Assembly: GCA_038255145.1 (NCBI GenBank)
Contig: JBBSLP010000021.1
Coordinates: 1-64,000 of the forward strand
From: WHTX01 sp038255145
Lineage (GTDB): Bacteria; Actinomycetota; Acidimicrobiia; Acidimicrobiales; CAIXPF01
DNA: 64,000 nucleotides
Direction: 5' to 3'
The translations under genes were made by a program, and so were the position numbers. Below the pieces are notes generated by a model. The model did not search any database and was not told the DNA's origin. It worked only from the letters and a program-made list of their open reading frames with translations. Of this stretch, positions 8,102-17,619 are shown one piece after another. How positions within the stretch are numbered: position 1 is the stretch's first letter; the number at the start of each line of letters is the position of its first letter.

Positions 8102-8665
8102 GTGAGCGGCCCCCAGTACGTCCCCATCGTCCCGGCGCAGGTCGTGCGCTCCTACGAGTCGCCGCCCCGGCGACCCGAGTCGTGGGTGCCGGACCGGCCC
8201 GGCGAGGTCGTCGACGAGGGCGGCCAGCCCCGGGGCATGCAGCTGGGCAACCAGGGGCCCGACCAGGGCTACGTCTACAACCTGCTCCCCCTGTTCGACG
8301 ACAAGCTGCACCTGGCCGAGGGCGAGTCCCGGGCCGACGTGGATGCCGGGGTCATCACCGTGGCCCTCAAGCGGGCATCGCTGTTCGGCCGGGCCCCCAT
8401 GATCCACGACCTGACGGTGGGCTACGCCGTGTGGGGCTTCCTCGACGCCACCCCCGCCCCCGAGCTGTTGAAGGGGCGCCTGGCCCGCTTCGCCGGGGTG
8501 GCCCACGGCCACCACTACGTCGAGCGGCGGGCCGTGGCCGACGCCGTGCCCGTGGCCACCCTGCGCCGCACCCACGCCGCCGTGCTCGCCGACCACGCCA
8601 AGGACTGGGCCTCCCTCCTGCACCTCGATCCCGAGCCCGTGGACCCCGAGGCCGGCGAGGACTGA
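8102..8665 (+). CDS. Conserved hypothetical protein
   Basis: I do not recognise this 187-residue protein. It has no signal peptide or membrane segment. Features are a proline-rich N-terminus (PPRRPESWVPDRPGEV), a central VTVALKRASLFGRAPMIHDL stretch and an HGHHYVERR segment near residue 140, then an acidic tail. The GTG start sits 7 nt after a TACCGT box, suggesting leaderless transcription. It lies just ahead of gltX on the same strand but gltX has its own -10 box, so co-function is not implied. Confidence 0.65.
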   Translation: MSGPQYVPIVPAQVVRSYESPPRRPESWVPDRPGEVVDEGGQPRGMQLGNQGPDQGYVYNLLPLFDDKLHLAEGESRADVDAGVITVALKRASLFGRAPMIHDLTVGYAVWGFLDATPAPELLKGRLARFAGVAHGHHYVERRAVADAVPVATLRRTHAAVLADHAKDWASLLHLDPEPVDPEAGED

Positions 8666-8734
8666 GCCCAGCTGGTGTCCTGCGCCTCTCCCCGGCGGGC
8701 CGCAGGGCTCCCTGGGCGCCAGAGGGTCGCCGAC

Positions 8735-8740
8735 TAGCGT
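8735..8740 (+). promoter_or_regulatory. -10 box TAGCGT of gltX
   Basis: TAGCGT ends exactly 7 nt before the GTG at 8748, so the transcript is expected to begin at or next to the start codon. Confidence 0.55.
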
Positions 8741-8747
8741 GGTGCGA

Positions 8748-10052
8748 GTGACGGTCCGCGCTCGATTCGCGCCCTCGCCCACCGGGTTCCTGCACGTGGG
8801 CAGCGCCAACACGGCTCTCAAGAACTGGCTCTTCGCCCGTTCCGTGGGCGGCACGTTCGTGCTGCGCATCGAGGACACCGACGTCGACCGGTCCAAGCCC
8901 GAGCTGATCGACGAGATCCTCCGCACGCTCGAGTGGCTGGGCATCGACTGGGACGAGGGGCCGTTCCTGCAGTCCCAGCGCACCGAGCGCCACGCCGAGG
9001 CCGTGCAGCAGCTGTTGCGTGACGGCTGGGCCTACGAGGACGACGGTGCCGTCCGCTTCCGGGTCCCCGACGAGGGGGTGACCGGCTGGGACGACGTGAT
9101 CCGGGGCCGGGTCGAGTTCGAGAACGTGAACCTGGAGGACTTCGTCATCCAGCGCCGCACGGGCACGGCCATGTTCCTGCTGGCCAACGCGGTGGACGAC
9201 CTCGACATGGGCATCACCCACGCCATCCGGGGCGAGGACCTGGTCAACACCGTGCCCAAGGTGCTGCTGCTGATGAAGGCCCTGGGGGCCCCCGCCGACA
9301 TCACCTACGCCCACCTGCCCCTGCTGGTGAACGAACGGCGCAAGAAGCTGTCCAAGCGTGACGGCGTGGTCGCCGTCGAGGACTACCGGGCCCAGGGCTT
9401 CGTCGCTCCCGCCCTGGCCAACTACCTGGCCACCCTGGGCTGGGGGGCGCCCGACGGCGTCGAGATCCGCCCCATGTCCGAGATCATCGAGCTGTTCCGC
9501 CTCGAGGACGTGACCAAGGCGCCGGCCTTCTTCGACGTGAAGAAGCTGAGCCACGTCAACGGCGAGTACCTGCGGGCCATGGCCCCGGCCGACTTCGTCG
9601 ACCTGGCCCAGCCCTGGTTGACGGGCCCGTTGGCCCCGTGGCCGGCCGAGGCCTACGACCCCGCCGTGGTCGACCGACTGGTCGGCGACATGCAGGAGCG
9701 CACCAAGGTGCTGGCCGAGGTGCCGGGCTGGCTGGAGTGCGTGTTCGTCGACGAGGTGCCGGTCGACGAGACGGCGTGGGCCAAGGCCGTGGTCAAGAAC
9801 GAGTGGTCGGGCGCCGTGCTCGACGCCACCATCGCCGCCTACGAGACGTGTGCCTGGGAGCCGGTCGTGCTCCACGAGCAGCTCACCGCCGTGGTCGAGG
9901 GTCAGGGTATGAAGCTGGGCAAGGCCCAGGCGCCGGTGCGGGTGGCGGTGACGGGGCGAACCGTGAGCCTGCCCCTGTTCGACCTCATGGAGGTGCTGGG
10001 CCGCGACCGGACGCTGGGGCGCCTGCGCGCGGCCCGGGCCCGTCTCGGCTAG
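8748..10052 (+). CDS. gltX: Glutamyl-tRNA synthetase
   Basis: This class I synthetase of 434 residues charges tRNA-Glu and, in bacteria lacking GlnRS, also tRNA-Gln for later amidation. The HIGH-type motif is HVGS at residues 16-19 after FAPSPTG, and KLSKR is at 200-204; RIEDTD and the anticodon-binding helical C-terminus are present. Earlier GTGs at 8739 and 8742 exist, but 8748 fits both the family N-terminus and the 7-nt spacing from TAGCGT. tRNA-Gln and tRNA-Glu genes follow within 1 kb. The C-terminus is slightly shorter than the 460-490 usual in the family. Confidence 0.95.
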   Translation: MTVRARFAPSPTGFLHVGSANTALKNWLFARSVGGTFVLRIEDTDVDRSKPELIDEILRTLEWLGIDWDEGPFLQSQRTERHAEAVQQLLRDGWAYEDDGAVRFRVPDEGVTGWDDVIRGRVEFENVNLEDFVIQRRTGTAMFLLANAVDDLDMGITHAIRGEDLVNTVPKVLLLMKALGAPADITYAHLPLLVNERRKKLSKRDGVVAVEDYRAQGFVAPALANYLATLGWGAPDGVEIRPMSEIIELFRLEDVTKAPAFFDVKKLSHVNGEYLRAMAPADFVDLAQPWLTGPLAPWPAEAYDPAVVDRLVGDMQERTKVLAEVPGWLECVFVDEVPVDETAWAKAVVKNEWSGAVLDATIAAYETCAWEPVVLHEQLTAVVEGQGMKLGKAQAPVRVAVTGRTVSLPLFDLMEVLGRDRTLGRLRAARARLG

Positions 10053-10086
10053 AGCCGGTGGGTAGGGAGACAGGGGAGCAACGGCG

Positions 10087-10689
10087 GTGAAGCTCCTGCG
10101 CACCGGGCGGCGGCTGGTCATGTTGACCCTGCTGGCCGTCACCGTGCTCGTGCTCTACGGGGGGGTGACGTTCTTCCAGGTGTGGCGGGCGTCGCGCTGG
10201 GACCAGGCCCGGGCGGTGGACGCCGTCATCGTGCTGGGGGCGGCCCAGTACGACGGCGAGCCCTCGGGGGCCCTGCAGGGCCGTCTGGACCACGCCTTGG
10301 CGCTGTGGGACGAGGGGCTGGCCCAGGTCATCGTGCCCACCGGTGGGGGGTTGCCGGGGGACCGGACGACCGAGGGGTTGACGGGGTACACCTACCTGCG
10401 CCAGCACGGGGTCGAGGAGGGGTCGATCCTGGTCGAGGTGGACGCGTCGAACACCTACGAGGCCCTGTCGGCCGCCCAGGTGATCCTGGCCGGGCGGGGC
10501 ATGTCCACGGCCATCTTGGTGTCGGACCCGTACCACGACTTCCGGCTGTTGGCCATCGCCAGGGAGGTGGGGTTGGACGCCGTGGTGTCGCCCGCCGCCT
10601 CCCACCTGGACATCGAGGCGTTGGGCCGGGAGACGGCGGCCGTGGCCCTGGGCCGGTTGATCGGGTTCCGGAGGCTCTCATCCCTCTAG
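10087..10689 (+). CDS. DUF218 (SanA/YdcF/ElyC-like) membrane protein
   Basis: The 200-residue protein has one N-terminal membrane segment (about residues 10-32) followed by an extracytoplasmic DUF218 domain. Visible motifs are AVIVLGAAQYDGEPSGAL, the glycine-rich VIVPTGGGLPGD, EASNTYEAL-like VDASNTYEALSAA, and LVSDPYHDFR. Relatives SanA and ElyC influence envelope integrity, but the biochemical activity is not established. GTG with GGGGAG upstream starts 34 nt after gltX, so it may be cotranscribed. Confidence 0.8.
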   Translation: MKLLRTGRRLVMLTLLAVTVLVLYGGVTFFQVWRASRWDQARAVDAVIVLGAAQYDGEPSGALQGRLDHALALWDEGLAQVIVPTGGGLPGDRTTEGLTGYTYLRQHGVEEGSILVEVDASNTYEALSAAQVILAGRGMSTAILVSDPYHDFRLLAIAREVGLDAVVSPAASHLDIEALGRETAAVALGRLIGFRRLSSL

Positions 10690-10728
10690 TGGCGGCCACG
10701 TGCCTTGTGGCGGGCACGCCGAGGTCGC

Positions 10729-10734
10729 TAACGT
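10729..10734 (+). promoter_or_regulatory. -10 box of tRNA-Gln
   Basis: TAACGT lies 14 nt before the mature tRNA 5' end, with a TTGTGG -35-like hexamer (10705-10710) 18 nt upstream of it. Confidence 0.5.
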
Positions 10735-10748
10735 GGAGGTTCGCCCGA

Positions 10749-10820
10749 TCGGGGGTGGTGTAATTGGTAACACGACAGGTTCTGGTCCTGCTGTTGGGGG
10801 TTCGAGTCCTCCCCCCCGAG
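10749..10820 (+). tRNA. tRNA-Gln (anticodon CTG)
   Basis: A 72-nt cloverleaf: acceptor TCGGGGG/CCCCCGA, D-stem GTGT/ACAC with GG in the loop, anticodon loop TTCTGGT with CTG at 10782-10784, 4-nt variable loop, and T-arm with loop TTCGAGT. The first pair of the anticodon stem is an A-C mismatch. No CCA is encoded. It lies in a cluster with gltX and tRNA-Glu. Confidence 0.93.
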
Positions 10821-10868
10821 CTGTTCGAGGTTGCCCGAACGTCATTGGCCCCGGCCGAGGCGTCCCGG

Positions 10869-10874
10869 TAATCT
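10869..10874 (+). promoter_or_regulatory. -10 box of tRNA-Glu
   Basis: TAATCT is preceded by TTGGCC 18 nt upstream, between the two tRNA genes; this suggests tRNA-Glu has its own promoter. Confidence 0.4.
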
Positions 10875-10913
10875 CGCTCCGCACGCCCCACCCACGGGTC
10901 GGCGTGCACGTCT

Positions 10914-10986
10914 GCCCCCATCGTCCAGAGGCCTAGGACACCACCCTCTCAAGGTGGAGACACGGGTTCGAATCCCGTTGGGGGTG
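10914..10986 (+). tRNA. tRNA-Glu (anticodon CTC)
   Basis: A 73-nt cloverleaf: acceptor GCCCCCA/TGGGGGT, D-stem GTCC/GGAC, anticodon stem CCACC/GGTGG with CTC at 10948-10950, T-stem ACGGG/CCCGT with loop TTCGAAT. The first acceptor pair is G-U and CCA is not encoded. Confidence 0.94.
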
Positions 10987-10992
10987 CAGTCA

Positions 10993-11029
10993 GAAGCCCA
11001 GGTCAACCCGTCAGGGTCGCCTGGGCTTC
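10993..11029. terminator. Bidirectional terminator, tRNA-Glu / monooxygenase
   Basis: GAAGCCCAGG (10993-11002) pairs with CCTGGGCTTC (11020-11029), 10 bp, and the loop holds a second small helix ACCC/GGGT. It separates the converging tRNA-Glu and monooxygenase genes. Confidence 0.75.
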
Positions 11030-11043
11030 GTCGTTCCTCGGGT

Positions 11044-12708
11044 CTAGCTCTGGGTGATCGCCGGGTACCCCTCGGCCGCGGCCTTCGAGATCGCCTTGCT
11101 GTAGCGGGGCGAACCACCGAAGTACGCCTGGTAGCGCACCTTGCCGGTGTCGTGGCCCTCCACGTTGGAGTTGTAGCCGGTGAACCAGCCTCGGCTGCGC
11201 CGGAACAGCATGCGTTCTTGGGCTTGCTCCACCTCGCCGACCCACGAGCGCTCGGCGTCCTCCTGCGCCTCGAGACGGGTGGTGCCGTGCTCGCGGGCGT
11301 GTTGCAGCAGGTCGGTCACCCAGTCGACGCCGGTCTCGATGGCGCGGGGGAAGTTGGTCGAGCCCGAGACGCTCTGCGGGCCGGCCACCATCAGCAGGTT
11401 GGGGAAACCGTGGGACAGCACGCCCAAGTAGGTGCTGGGGCTGTCGCGCCACTTGTCGCGCAGTGAGGCGCCGTCGACGCCGCGGATGTCGATGCGGTCG
11501 TAGCCGCCGGTGATCGCGTCGAAGCCGGTGGCGTACACGATGATGTCGAGCTCGTGGTGGCCGGCGGTGGTCTCGATGCCGGTCTTCGTGAACCGCACGA
11601 TCGGGGTCTCGGTGATGCTGACGAGGTGAACGTTGTCGCGGTTGTAGGCCTCGAAGTACTTCGTCTCGAGTGGCAGGCGCTGCAGGCCGAAGCCGTGGTC
11701 CTTGGGGATCAGCTTCTCGGCCACCTCGGGGTCGGTGACCCGCTGGCGGATGCGCTCCGCCATGTAGTCGGACAACTCCTGGTTGGCAGCCTCGTCCCAG
11801 AAGATCTCGCCGTAGTTGGCGGCGAGGATGGCGAAGCCGGACCGGTCGTAGAGGTCGTCCCAGAGGGCCCTGCGCTCCTCGGGGGTGGCGTCCCAGAAGC
11901 CGAAGCGGGGCACGTGCTCGAAGCCGCCGGGTGATGCCTTGCAGTTGGCGAAGATCTCGTCGTAACGGGCCCGGATGACGGCCATCTCCTCGTCGTCGAT
12001 GGGCGCGTTGTTGAGGGGCTTGCTCCAGTTCGGCCGACGCTGGAAGACGGTGAGCTCGCCCACCTTGTCGGCGATCTCGGCGATGACCTGGATGCCGGTG
12101 GCGCCGGTGCCGATGACGCCTACGCGCTTGCCGGCGAGGTCGACCGGCTCCTTGGGCCACGCCCAGGTGTGGAAGGACTGGCCCCCGAAGTCGTCGATGC
12201 CCTCGTACTTCGGCAGCGTCGGGATCGACAGCGGACCGATGCTGGTGATCACGAAGCGGGCGGTGCAGGACCGCCCGTCCTGCAGCTGCACCGTCCAGCG
12301 GCGCTCGGCCTCGTCCCACGTCATCGAGGCCACCCGGGCGCCGAACACCATGTGGCGGCGGAGGTCGAACGTGTCGGCCACGAAGTTCAGGTATTTCAGG
12401 TTCTCCGGCTGGGCCGAGAACCGCTCCTTCCAATGCCACCCGTCGAGCACCTCCTTGGAGAAGGAGTAGCCGTACGTGTAGCTCTCGGAGTCGAAGCGGG
12501 CACCGGGGTAGCGGTTGCGGTACCAGGTGCCGCCGAGGTCGTCGTCGGCCTCGAGCACGATTGCATCGACCCCCAGGTCGACGAGCTTCTTGATCTGGTA
12601 GATCCCGGACACGCCCGCCCCGAGCACCACCACCTCGTGGTGCCCGACGTGGTCCCCCACGATCGTGGGGGTTTCCACTTGCTTCGTTGCATCGGTCGTC
12701 AGTGCCAT
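11044..12708 (-). CDS. Baeyer-Villiger flavin monooxygenase
   Basis: The 554-residue class B flavoprotein monooxygenase should use NADPH and O2 to turn a cyclic or linear ketone into an ester or lactone. It has the FAD Rossmann motif GAGVSG (residues 30-35), a NADPH Rossmann motif GTGATG, and between them the Baeyer-Villiger fingerprint FxGxxxHTxxWP seen as FGGQSFHTWAWP. Length matches cyclohexanone monooxygenases (about 540). The frame is open upstream to 12897, but ATG 12708 starts the conserved part and is 7 nt after a TACCCT box. Substrate is unknown; nearby LLM, SDR and acyl-CoA-type flavoenzymes suggest ketone or steroid-like compounds. Confidence 0.9.
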   Translation of the reverse strand: MALTTDATKQVETPTIVGDHVGHHEVVVLGAGVSGIYQIKKLVDLGVDAIVLEADDDLGGTWYRNRYPGARFDSESYTYGYSFSKEVLDGWHWKERFSAQPENLKYLNFVADTFDLRRHMVFGARVASMTWDEAERRWTVQLQDGRSCTARFVITSIGPLSIPTLPKYEGIDDFGGQSFHTWAWPKEPVDLAGKRVGVIGTGATGIQVIAEIADKVGELTVFQRRPNWSKPLNNAPIDDEEMAVIRARYDEIFANCKASPGGFEHVPRFGFWDATPEERRALWDDLYDRSGFAILAANYGEIFWDEAANQELSDYMAERIRQRVTDPEVAEKLIPKDHGFGLQRLPLETKYFEAYNRDNVHLVSITETPIVRFTKTGIETTAGHHELDIIVYATGFDAITGGYDRIDIRGVDGASLRDKWRDSPSTYLGVLSHGFPNLLMVAGPQSVSGSTNFPRAIETGVDWVTDLLQHAREHGTTRLEAQEDAERSWVGEVEQAQERMLFRRSRGWFTGYNSNVEGHDTGKVRYQAYFGGSPRYSKAISKAAAEGYPAITQS

Positions 12709-12715
12709 GGGCCGG

Positions 12716-12721
12716 AGGGTA
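12716..12721 (-). promoter_or_regulatory. -10 box TACCCT of the monooxygenase gene
   Basis: On the minus strand TACCCT ends 7 nt before the ATG at 12708, with no Shine-Dalgarno; leaderless. Confidence 0.5.
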
Positions 12722-12904
12722 GGGCCTCGTGCCCGTCGCGGGCATCGAAGCGACCTGGGCTGGGTGGAGGCTCGCCGTGACGCCGGCGGCACCGCCGGGC
12801 TGCGGTCCAGGATCTCGGGTGCCGTGCGGCCACGTGCACCGGGCGTTGCGGGCGACCGCCCTGTCGTGCGTTCGTGTCGCTCCCGTGTCGTCGGCACGCC
12901 GCGC

Positions 12905-13912
<1,008 letters not shown>

Positions 13913-14112
13913 CGCGTCCCGCCAATGCGCGGGGCGAACCCGCCGGTGAGCTGCTCGACACCCATGGTGATCTCGCTTCCTGGCCCGCTCGGCCGACCGC
14001 GCCGGGCCGCGAACCCTAGCGACCGCCGTCGTCTTGGGCGGGCCCATCGGCAACCGGCCGAGCTGGGGGCGGGGCCGTTCGCCGGTGGGGCGCCTGCCCC
14101 AACCGAACGCAT

Positions 14113-14847
14113 CTAGACGGTGACGCCGCCGTCGACGGGAACGTGGGCGCCGGTCATGTAGGACGATTCGTCGCTGGCCAGGAAGAGGGCGACGCGGGCG
14201 ATCTCTTCGGGTTCGCCCTGGCGGCGCATGGGGGTGGCCCGCACGAGCCGGCTGTGGCCGTCCGGTTCATCGGTGGCCACCATGGGGGTGTCGATCAGGC
14301 CGGGGTGGATCGAGTTCACCCGGATGCCGTTGCGGGCCAGTTCCAGCGCCGCGCACGCGGTCATGCCGGTCACGGCGTACTTCGTCGCCGCGTAGGCGAA
14401 GCTGTACTTGGTCGCCCGGATGCCCGCACCCGAGGAGATGTTGACGATGGAGCCGCCGCCGCGGGCGGTCATGGGCTCGATGGCGGCGCGGATCCCCAGG
14501 AAGACGCCGACCTGGTTCACGGCCACGACCCGTTCGTAGGCCTCCAGGGTGTGGCGGGCGATGGTGGCGTTGTGCAGGATCCCAGCGTTGTTGACCAGCA
14601 CGTCGAGGCCGCCGAAGCGCTCGGTGGCCAGGTTGACCGCCGCCTCCCAGTCGTCCTCGCGGGACACGTCGTGGCGGAGGAACACGGCGTCGTCACCCAG
14701 GCTCTCGGCCACGGCCTCGCCGGCCTCGACGAGCACGTCGGAGACCACCACCTTGGCGCCCTCGGCGATGAAGAGCCGGACCTCGGCCTCGCCCTGACCC
14801 CGGGCGCCGCCCGTGACGATGGCCACCTTGCCGTCGAGTCGTCCCAT
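14113..14847 (-). CDS. Short-chain dehydrogenase/reductase
   Basis: This 244-residue classical SDR shows GGARGQG (cofactor loop, residues about 13-19), NNAG, the serine in NISSGAG, and YAATK as the catalytic Tyr/Lys. The C-terminal IHPGLIDTPM and PVDGG are typical of the 3-alpha/20-beta-hydroxysteroid dehydrogenase branch. The Asp after the second strand (VSDV) points to NAD(H). ATG at 14847 has GAGGGGGGA 5 nt upstream. Substrate is unknown; it lies between flavoenzymes and may oxidise the alcohol upstream of the Baeyer-Villiger step. Confidence 0.88.
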   Translation of the reverse strand: MGRLDGKVAIVTGGARGQGEAEVRLFIAEGAKVVVSDVLVEAGEAVAESLGDDAVFLRHDVSREDDWEAAVNLATERFGGLDVLVNNAGILHNATIARHTLEAYERVVAVNQVGVFLGIRAAIEPMTARGGGSIVNISSGAGIRATKYSFAYAATKYAVTGMTACAALELARNGIRVNSIHPGLIDTPMVATDEPDGHSRLVRATPMRRQGEPEEIARVALFLASDESSYMTGAHVPVDGGVTV

Positions 14848-14962
14848 GATGTCCCCCCTCGGTGAGAGGCTCACCGTACGCAGCCGGCGCCGACGGTCGC
14901 CAGCCCACGAGCGGCCCCGCTTGATGACCGAACCAGCGGGTCAGAACGGCCCGGCCGGCGGG

Positions 14963-16189
14963 TCAGAACAGGGCGTCCGTGGGGGGCAGGCCGAGCAGGA
15001 CGCGTCCGGCGTCGAGGTTGGTGTAGCCGCCGACCATCACGTGCTGGGGCACGGCCCGCACGTCGGCCAGGTAACGGTGCAGGGGGGAGCTGGTCAGGTT
15101 GGCCGTCGTCCCCGCCGCCGTGCACAACACCTCCACCGCCTCCACGCACGCCGCGACCGCCTGGGTGTAGGCGATGCGGGCCCGGGCGTGGACGTCGGCG
15201 GGCACGGGCTCCCCGGCCGAGGCCAGGGCCCAGGTCGTCTCCACCATCTCCACGGCGAAGGCCCAACCCGAGCCGATCAGGCCCTCGGCCCGGGCCATGG
15301 CCAGCTGGGCGTCGGGGCGGTCGCGCAGCAACGTGCGGCTCAGCCGGGCCTTCTTGCCCTGGGCCAGCTGGGAGAACTCCTCCAGCGCGGCTCGGGCCAC
15401 GCCGGTGGCCACGCCGACCTTGGGGAAGGGAAAGCGCAACGACGGCGGCAACCGGAACAGGGCCGTGTCGATCAGGGTGTCGCGGCCGTCGGCCACCACT
15501 CCCATGCGCTCGTCGGGCACGAACACGTCCTCGACGGTGACGTCGTGGGACCCCGTGCCCCGCAACCCGACCGTGTCCCACGTGTCGAGGATGGTGACCT
15601 CGGCCGCGGGCAGCAGGGCGAAGCACAACCGACGGGGCTTGGGACCCTCGACGGTGGCGCCCACCACGATCTGGTCGGCCGCCGGCCCTCCGGTCACGAA
15701 CGGCCAGCGTCCGGTCAGCCGCCAGCCGTCACCGTCCCGGCGGGCCCGCCCCAGCGCCGCCCCCGACCCCGCCACCACCACCGCCGGTGACGAGGTGCAC
15801 ACCTCGCGCATCGTCGCCGAGGGGGCGTAGCCGCAGGAGATCTCGATCTCCTCGTTCAACGTCATGGCCGTCCACCCGGCCGACCCGTCGACCCGAGCCA
15901 CCCGTTCGACGAGGGCCATGAACTCGAGCCCGCTGACCTCCTCACCCCCGTACGCCCGCGGCGCCAGGACCCGCAGCAGGCCGGCGTCGGCCAGGGCCCG
16001 GATGACCGGCGTGGCCGGGCGGCGGTCGCGCTGGGTGGCGGCGATGTGCTCGGCCACCAGCGGCGCGAACGCAGCGGCCCGCTCGGCCGGTGACGGGCGC
16101 AGCGCGCCATCGGCGACCTTGCCGCCGCCAGCTGGCCTCGCCCCGTTGGCCGCGGCCGCGGCCGCGCTCGAGCTCCCCTGGTCCCCCAT
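14963..16189 (-). CDS. Acyl-CoA-dehydrogenase-fold flavoenzyme (HsaA-like)
   Basis: The 408-residue protein has the acyl-CoA dehydrogenase fold but resembles the flavin-dependent monooxygenase branch (group D, as HsaA) more than dehydrogenases. It lacks the usual catalytic-glutamate motif and has the HRYLADVRAVPQHVMV C-terminal segment of that branch. An Ala-rich leader (residues 4-13) precedes the fold. ATG 16189 is 7 nt after TAGGGT. The nitroreductase gene upstream on the same strand (57 nt away) could supply reduced flavin, but that is speculation. Confidence 0.75.
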   Translation of the reverse strand: MGDQGSSSAAAAAANGARPAGGGKVADGALRPSPAERAAAFAPLVAEHIAATQRDRRPATPVIRALADAGLLRVLAPRAYGGEEVSGLEFMALVERVARVDGSAGWTAMTLNEEIEISCGYAPSATMREVCTSSPAVVVAGSGAALGRARRDGDGWRLTGRWPFVTGGPAADQIVVGATVEGPKPRRLCFALLPAAEVTILDTWDTVGLRGTGSHDVTVEDVFVPDERMGVVADGRDTLIDTALFRLPPSLRFPFPKVGVATGVARAALEEFSQLAQGKKARLSRTLLRDRPDAQLAMARAEGLIGSGWAFAVEMVETTWALASAGEPVPADVHARARIAYTQAVAACVEAVEVLCTAAGTTANLTSSPLHRYLADVRAVPQHVMVGGYTNLDAGRVLLGLPPTDALF

Positions 16190-16196
16190 GGGCGGG

Positions 16197-16202
16197 ACCC
16201 TA
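16197..16202 (-). promoter_or_regulatory. -10 box TAGGGT of the HsaA-like gene
   Basis: On the minus strand TAGGGT ends 7 nt before ATG 16189; leaderless, and independent of the gene upstream. Confidence 0.5.
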
Positions 16203-16246
16203 CTGCGGCGCCCCGCCGGGCTTCGTCGGCGCCGCCACGGCGGTGG

Positions 16247-16849
16247 TCAGACCTGCCAGCCCTCCCAGTGGATGACCTCGTCGATGGGCTTGCGCTGCAC
16301 CGGCCCGTGGGGTCGATCGGGCCAGCCGATGGGGATCAGCGCGGCCATGCGCACGTCGTCGGGGATGCCCAGGGTCTCGCGCACCACGTGCTCGGCCCGG
16401 CGCTGGAACGTCGTGAACGTGGCCCCGAGCCCCAGGGCGCGGGCGGCGACGATGAGGTTCTGGGCGGCGGGGTAGCAGGCCGACCACACCAGCATCTCGT
16501 CGGGCTTGTCGGCCGGGTAGACGTTGCGGCCGCACACCAGGACCAGGACCGGGGCGGTGGCGAGGCCCTCGGCCAGGGCCTTCGCCCCCGCCAGCATGAG
16601 CCGCACCGAGCGGTCGCCCTCGGGCCCCGGCACCTGGATGGCCCCGGAGACGGCGTCGGCGATGGCCCCACCGATGCGGGCCTTCTTCTCGGTGTCGGTG
16701 ACGACGACGAAGGCCCAGTGCTGGCTGTTGCTCGGGCTCGAGGCCCGGGTGGCCGCCCACACCAGCTTCTCGATGAGCTCGGGTGCCACCGGGTCGGGCT
16801 TGAGGTAGCGGATGGCCCGGGCGGTGCCCATGGCATCGAAGACGTCCAT
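16247..16849 (-). CDS. Nitroreductase-family protein
   Basis: The 200-residue FMN protein has the family layout: AMGTARAIRYLKPDPV at the N-terminus (phosphate-binding Arg), RASSPSNSQHWAFVVVTD, and the late GATFTTF and IPIGWP segments. Such enzymes transfer electrons from NAD(P)H to nitro compounds, quinones or flavins. ATG 16849 starts the conserved part and lies 8 nt after a TAGGGT box (16858-16863). It is divergent from the tetR gene across an AT-rich operator-like region, so repression by the neighbour is plausible. Confidence 0.85.
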   Translation of the reverse strand: MDVFDAMGTARAIRYLKPDPVAPELIEKLVWAATRASSPSNSQHWAFVVVTDTEKKARIGGAIADAVSGAIQVPGPEGDRSVRLMLAGAKALAEGLATAPVLVLVCGRNVYPADKPDEMLVWSACYPAAQNLIVAARALGLGATFTTFQRRAEHVVRETLGIPDDVRMAALIPIGWPDRPHGPVQRKPIDEVIHWEGWQV

Positions 16850-16909
16850 GGCCGCGGACCCTATCCGCTGGCGCCGATGCGGTCGGTGGCCACCGCCGGT
16901 CAGCACCCC

Positions 16910-16974
16910 TTGACAAGCGACGTGACAGGTACTTCTATCGTTCATAGGTAATCAATGATTGATAGATAAACGAT
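16910..16974. promoter_or_regulatory. AT-rich promoter/operator between nitroreductase and tetR
   Basis: A TTGACA -35 (16910-16915) is followed after 17 nt by TTCTAT. Downstream is a perfect repeat ATCAAT-G-ATTGAT (16951-16963), flanked by ATCGTT (16937-16942) and AACGAT (16969-16974). The stretch is strikingly AT-rich for this genome and precedes the TetR start at 16987. Binding by TetR is inferred. Confidence 0.65.
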
Positions 16975-16986
16975 CGGTGTTCGAAC

Positions 16987-17619
16987 ATGGTGGACGTAAA
17001 GGGCGATGAGGGGCCAGGGCCGCCGGTCGACCGTCGCCGGGTCCGTCACGAGGCGAAGCGGGCCCTCCTGGTCGCCGAGGCCTGGGACCTGGCCCGCCGG
17101 GACGGTCTGGCCGCCATCTCGCTGCGCGACCTCGCCGAGCGGGTCGACCTGCGCCAGCCGTCCCTCTACGCCTACTTCGACTCCAAGTTGGCTCTCTACG
17201 ACGCCATGTTCGCCGACGGCAACCGCCAGTTGCTCGAGGCCATGGCCGCCCTCCCGGTGGAGGAGGACCCCGACCGGACGCTCGCCGCGTTCCTGGCCGC
17301 CTGCACGGTGTTCTCCAGCGAGGACCTCGTGCGCCACCAGCTGCTGTTCCAGCGCACCATCCCCGGCTTCGAGCCCTCGGACGCCTCCTTCGCTCGGGCG
17401 CTGGAGTTCTACGAGCTGGCCACCCGGCTGCTGGCGGCTGCCGGCGTGACCGAGCAGCCCGACATCGACCTCTTCACCGCGCTGGCCTCGGGCCTGGCTC
17501 ACCAGCAGGTGGCCAACGACCCCGGAGGGGTGCGTTGGGTGGAGCTGGCCGAGCGGTCGACCCAGATGTTCCTCGCCGACGTTCGCCGGCGGGCCGATGA
17601 GGAGGGACCCACCCCATGA
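16987..17619 (+). CDS. TetR-family transcriptional regulator
   Basis: The 210-residue protein has a TetR helix-turn-helix at residues about 22-66 (LVAEAWDLARRDGLAAISLRDLAERV, then PSLYAYFDSKLALYDAMF) and a divergent ligand-binding C-terminus. Palindromes immediately upstream probably form its operator, giving autoregulation and control of the divergent nitroreductase. Its TGA overlaps the ATG of the next gene (ATGA), so the two are cotranscribed. Confidence 0.88.
   Translation: MVDVKGDEGPGPPVDRRRVRHEAKRALLVAEAWDLARRDGLAAISLRDLAERVDLRQPSLYAYFDSKLALYDAMFADGNRQLLEAMAALPVEEDPDRTLAAFLAACTVFSSEDLVRHQLLFQRTIPGFEPSDASFARALEFYELATRLLAAAGVTEQPDIDLFTALASGLAHQQVANDPGGVRWVELAERSTQMFLADVRRRADEEGPTP

Noticed and set aside
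4326..8983. Very long minus-strand frames opposite leuB-ilvE-cimA and gltX
   Set aside because: High GC leaves few stop codons on the antisense frame. Composition and lack of motifs mark them as artefacts.
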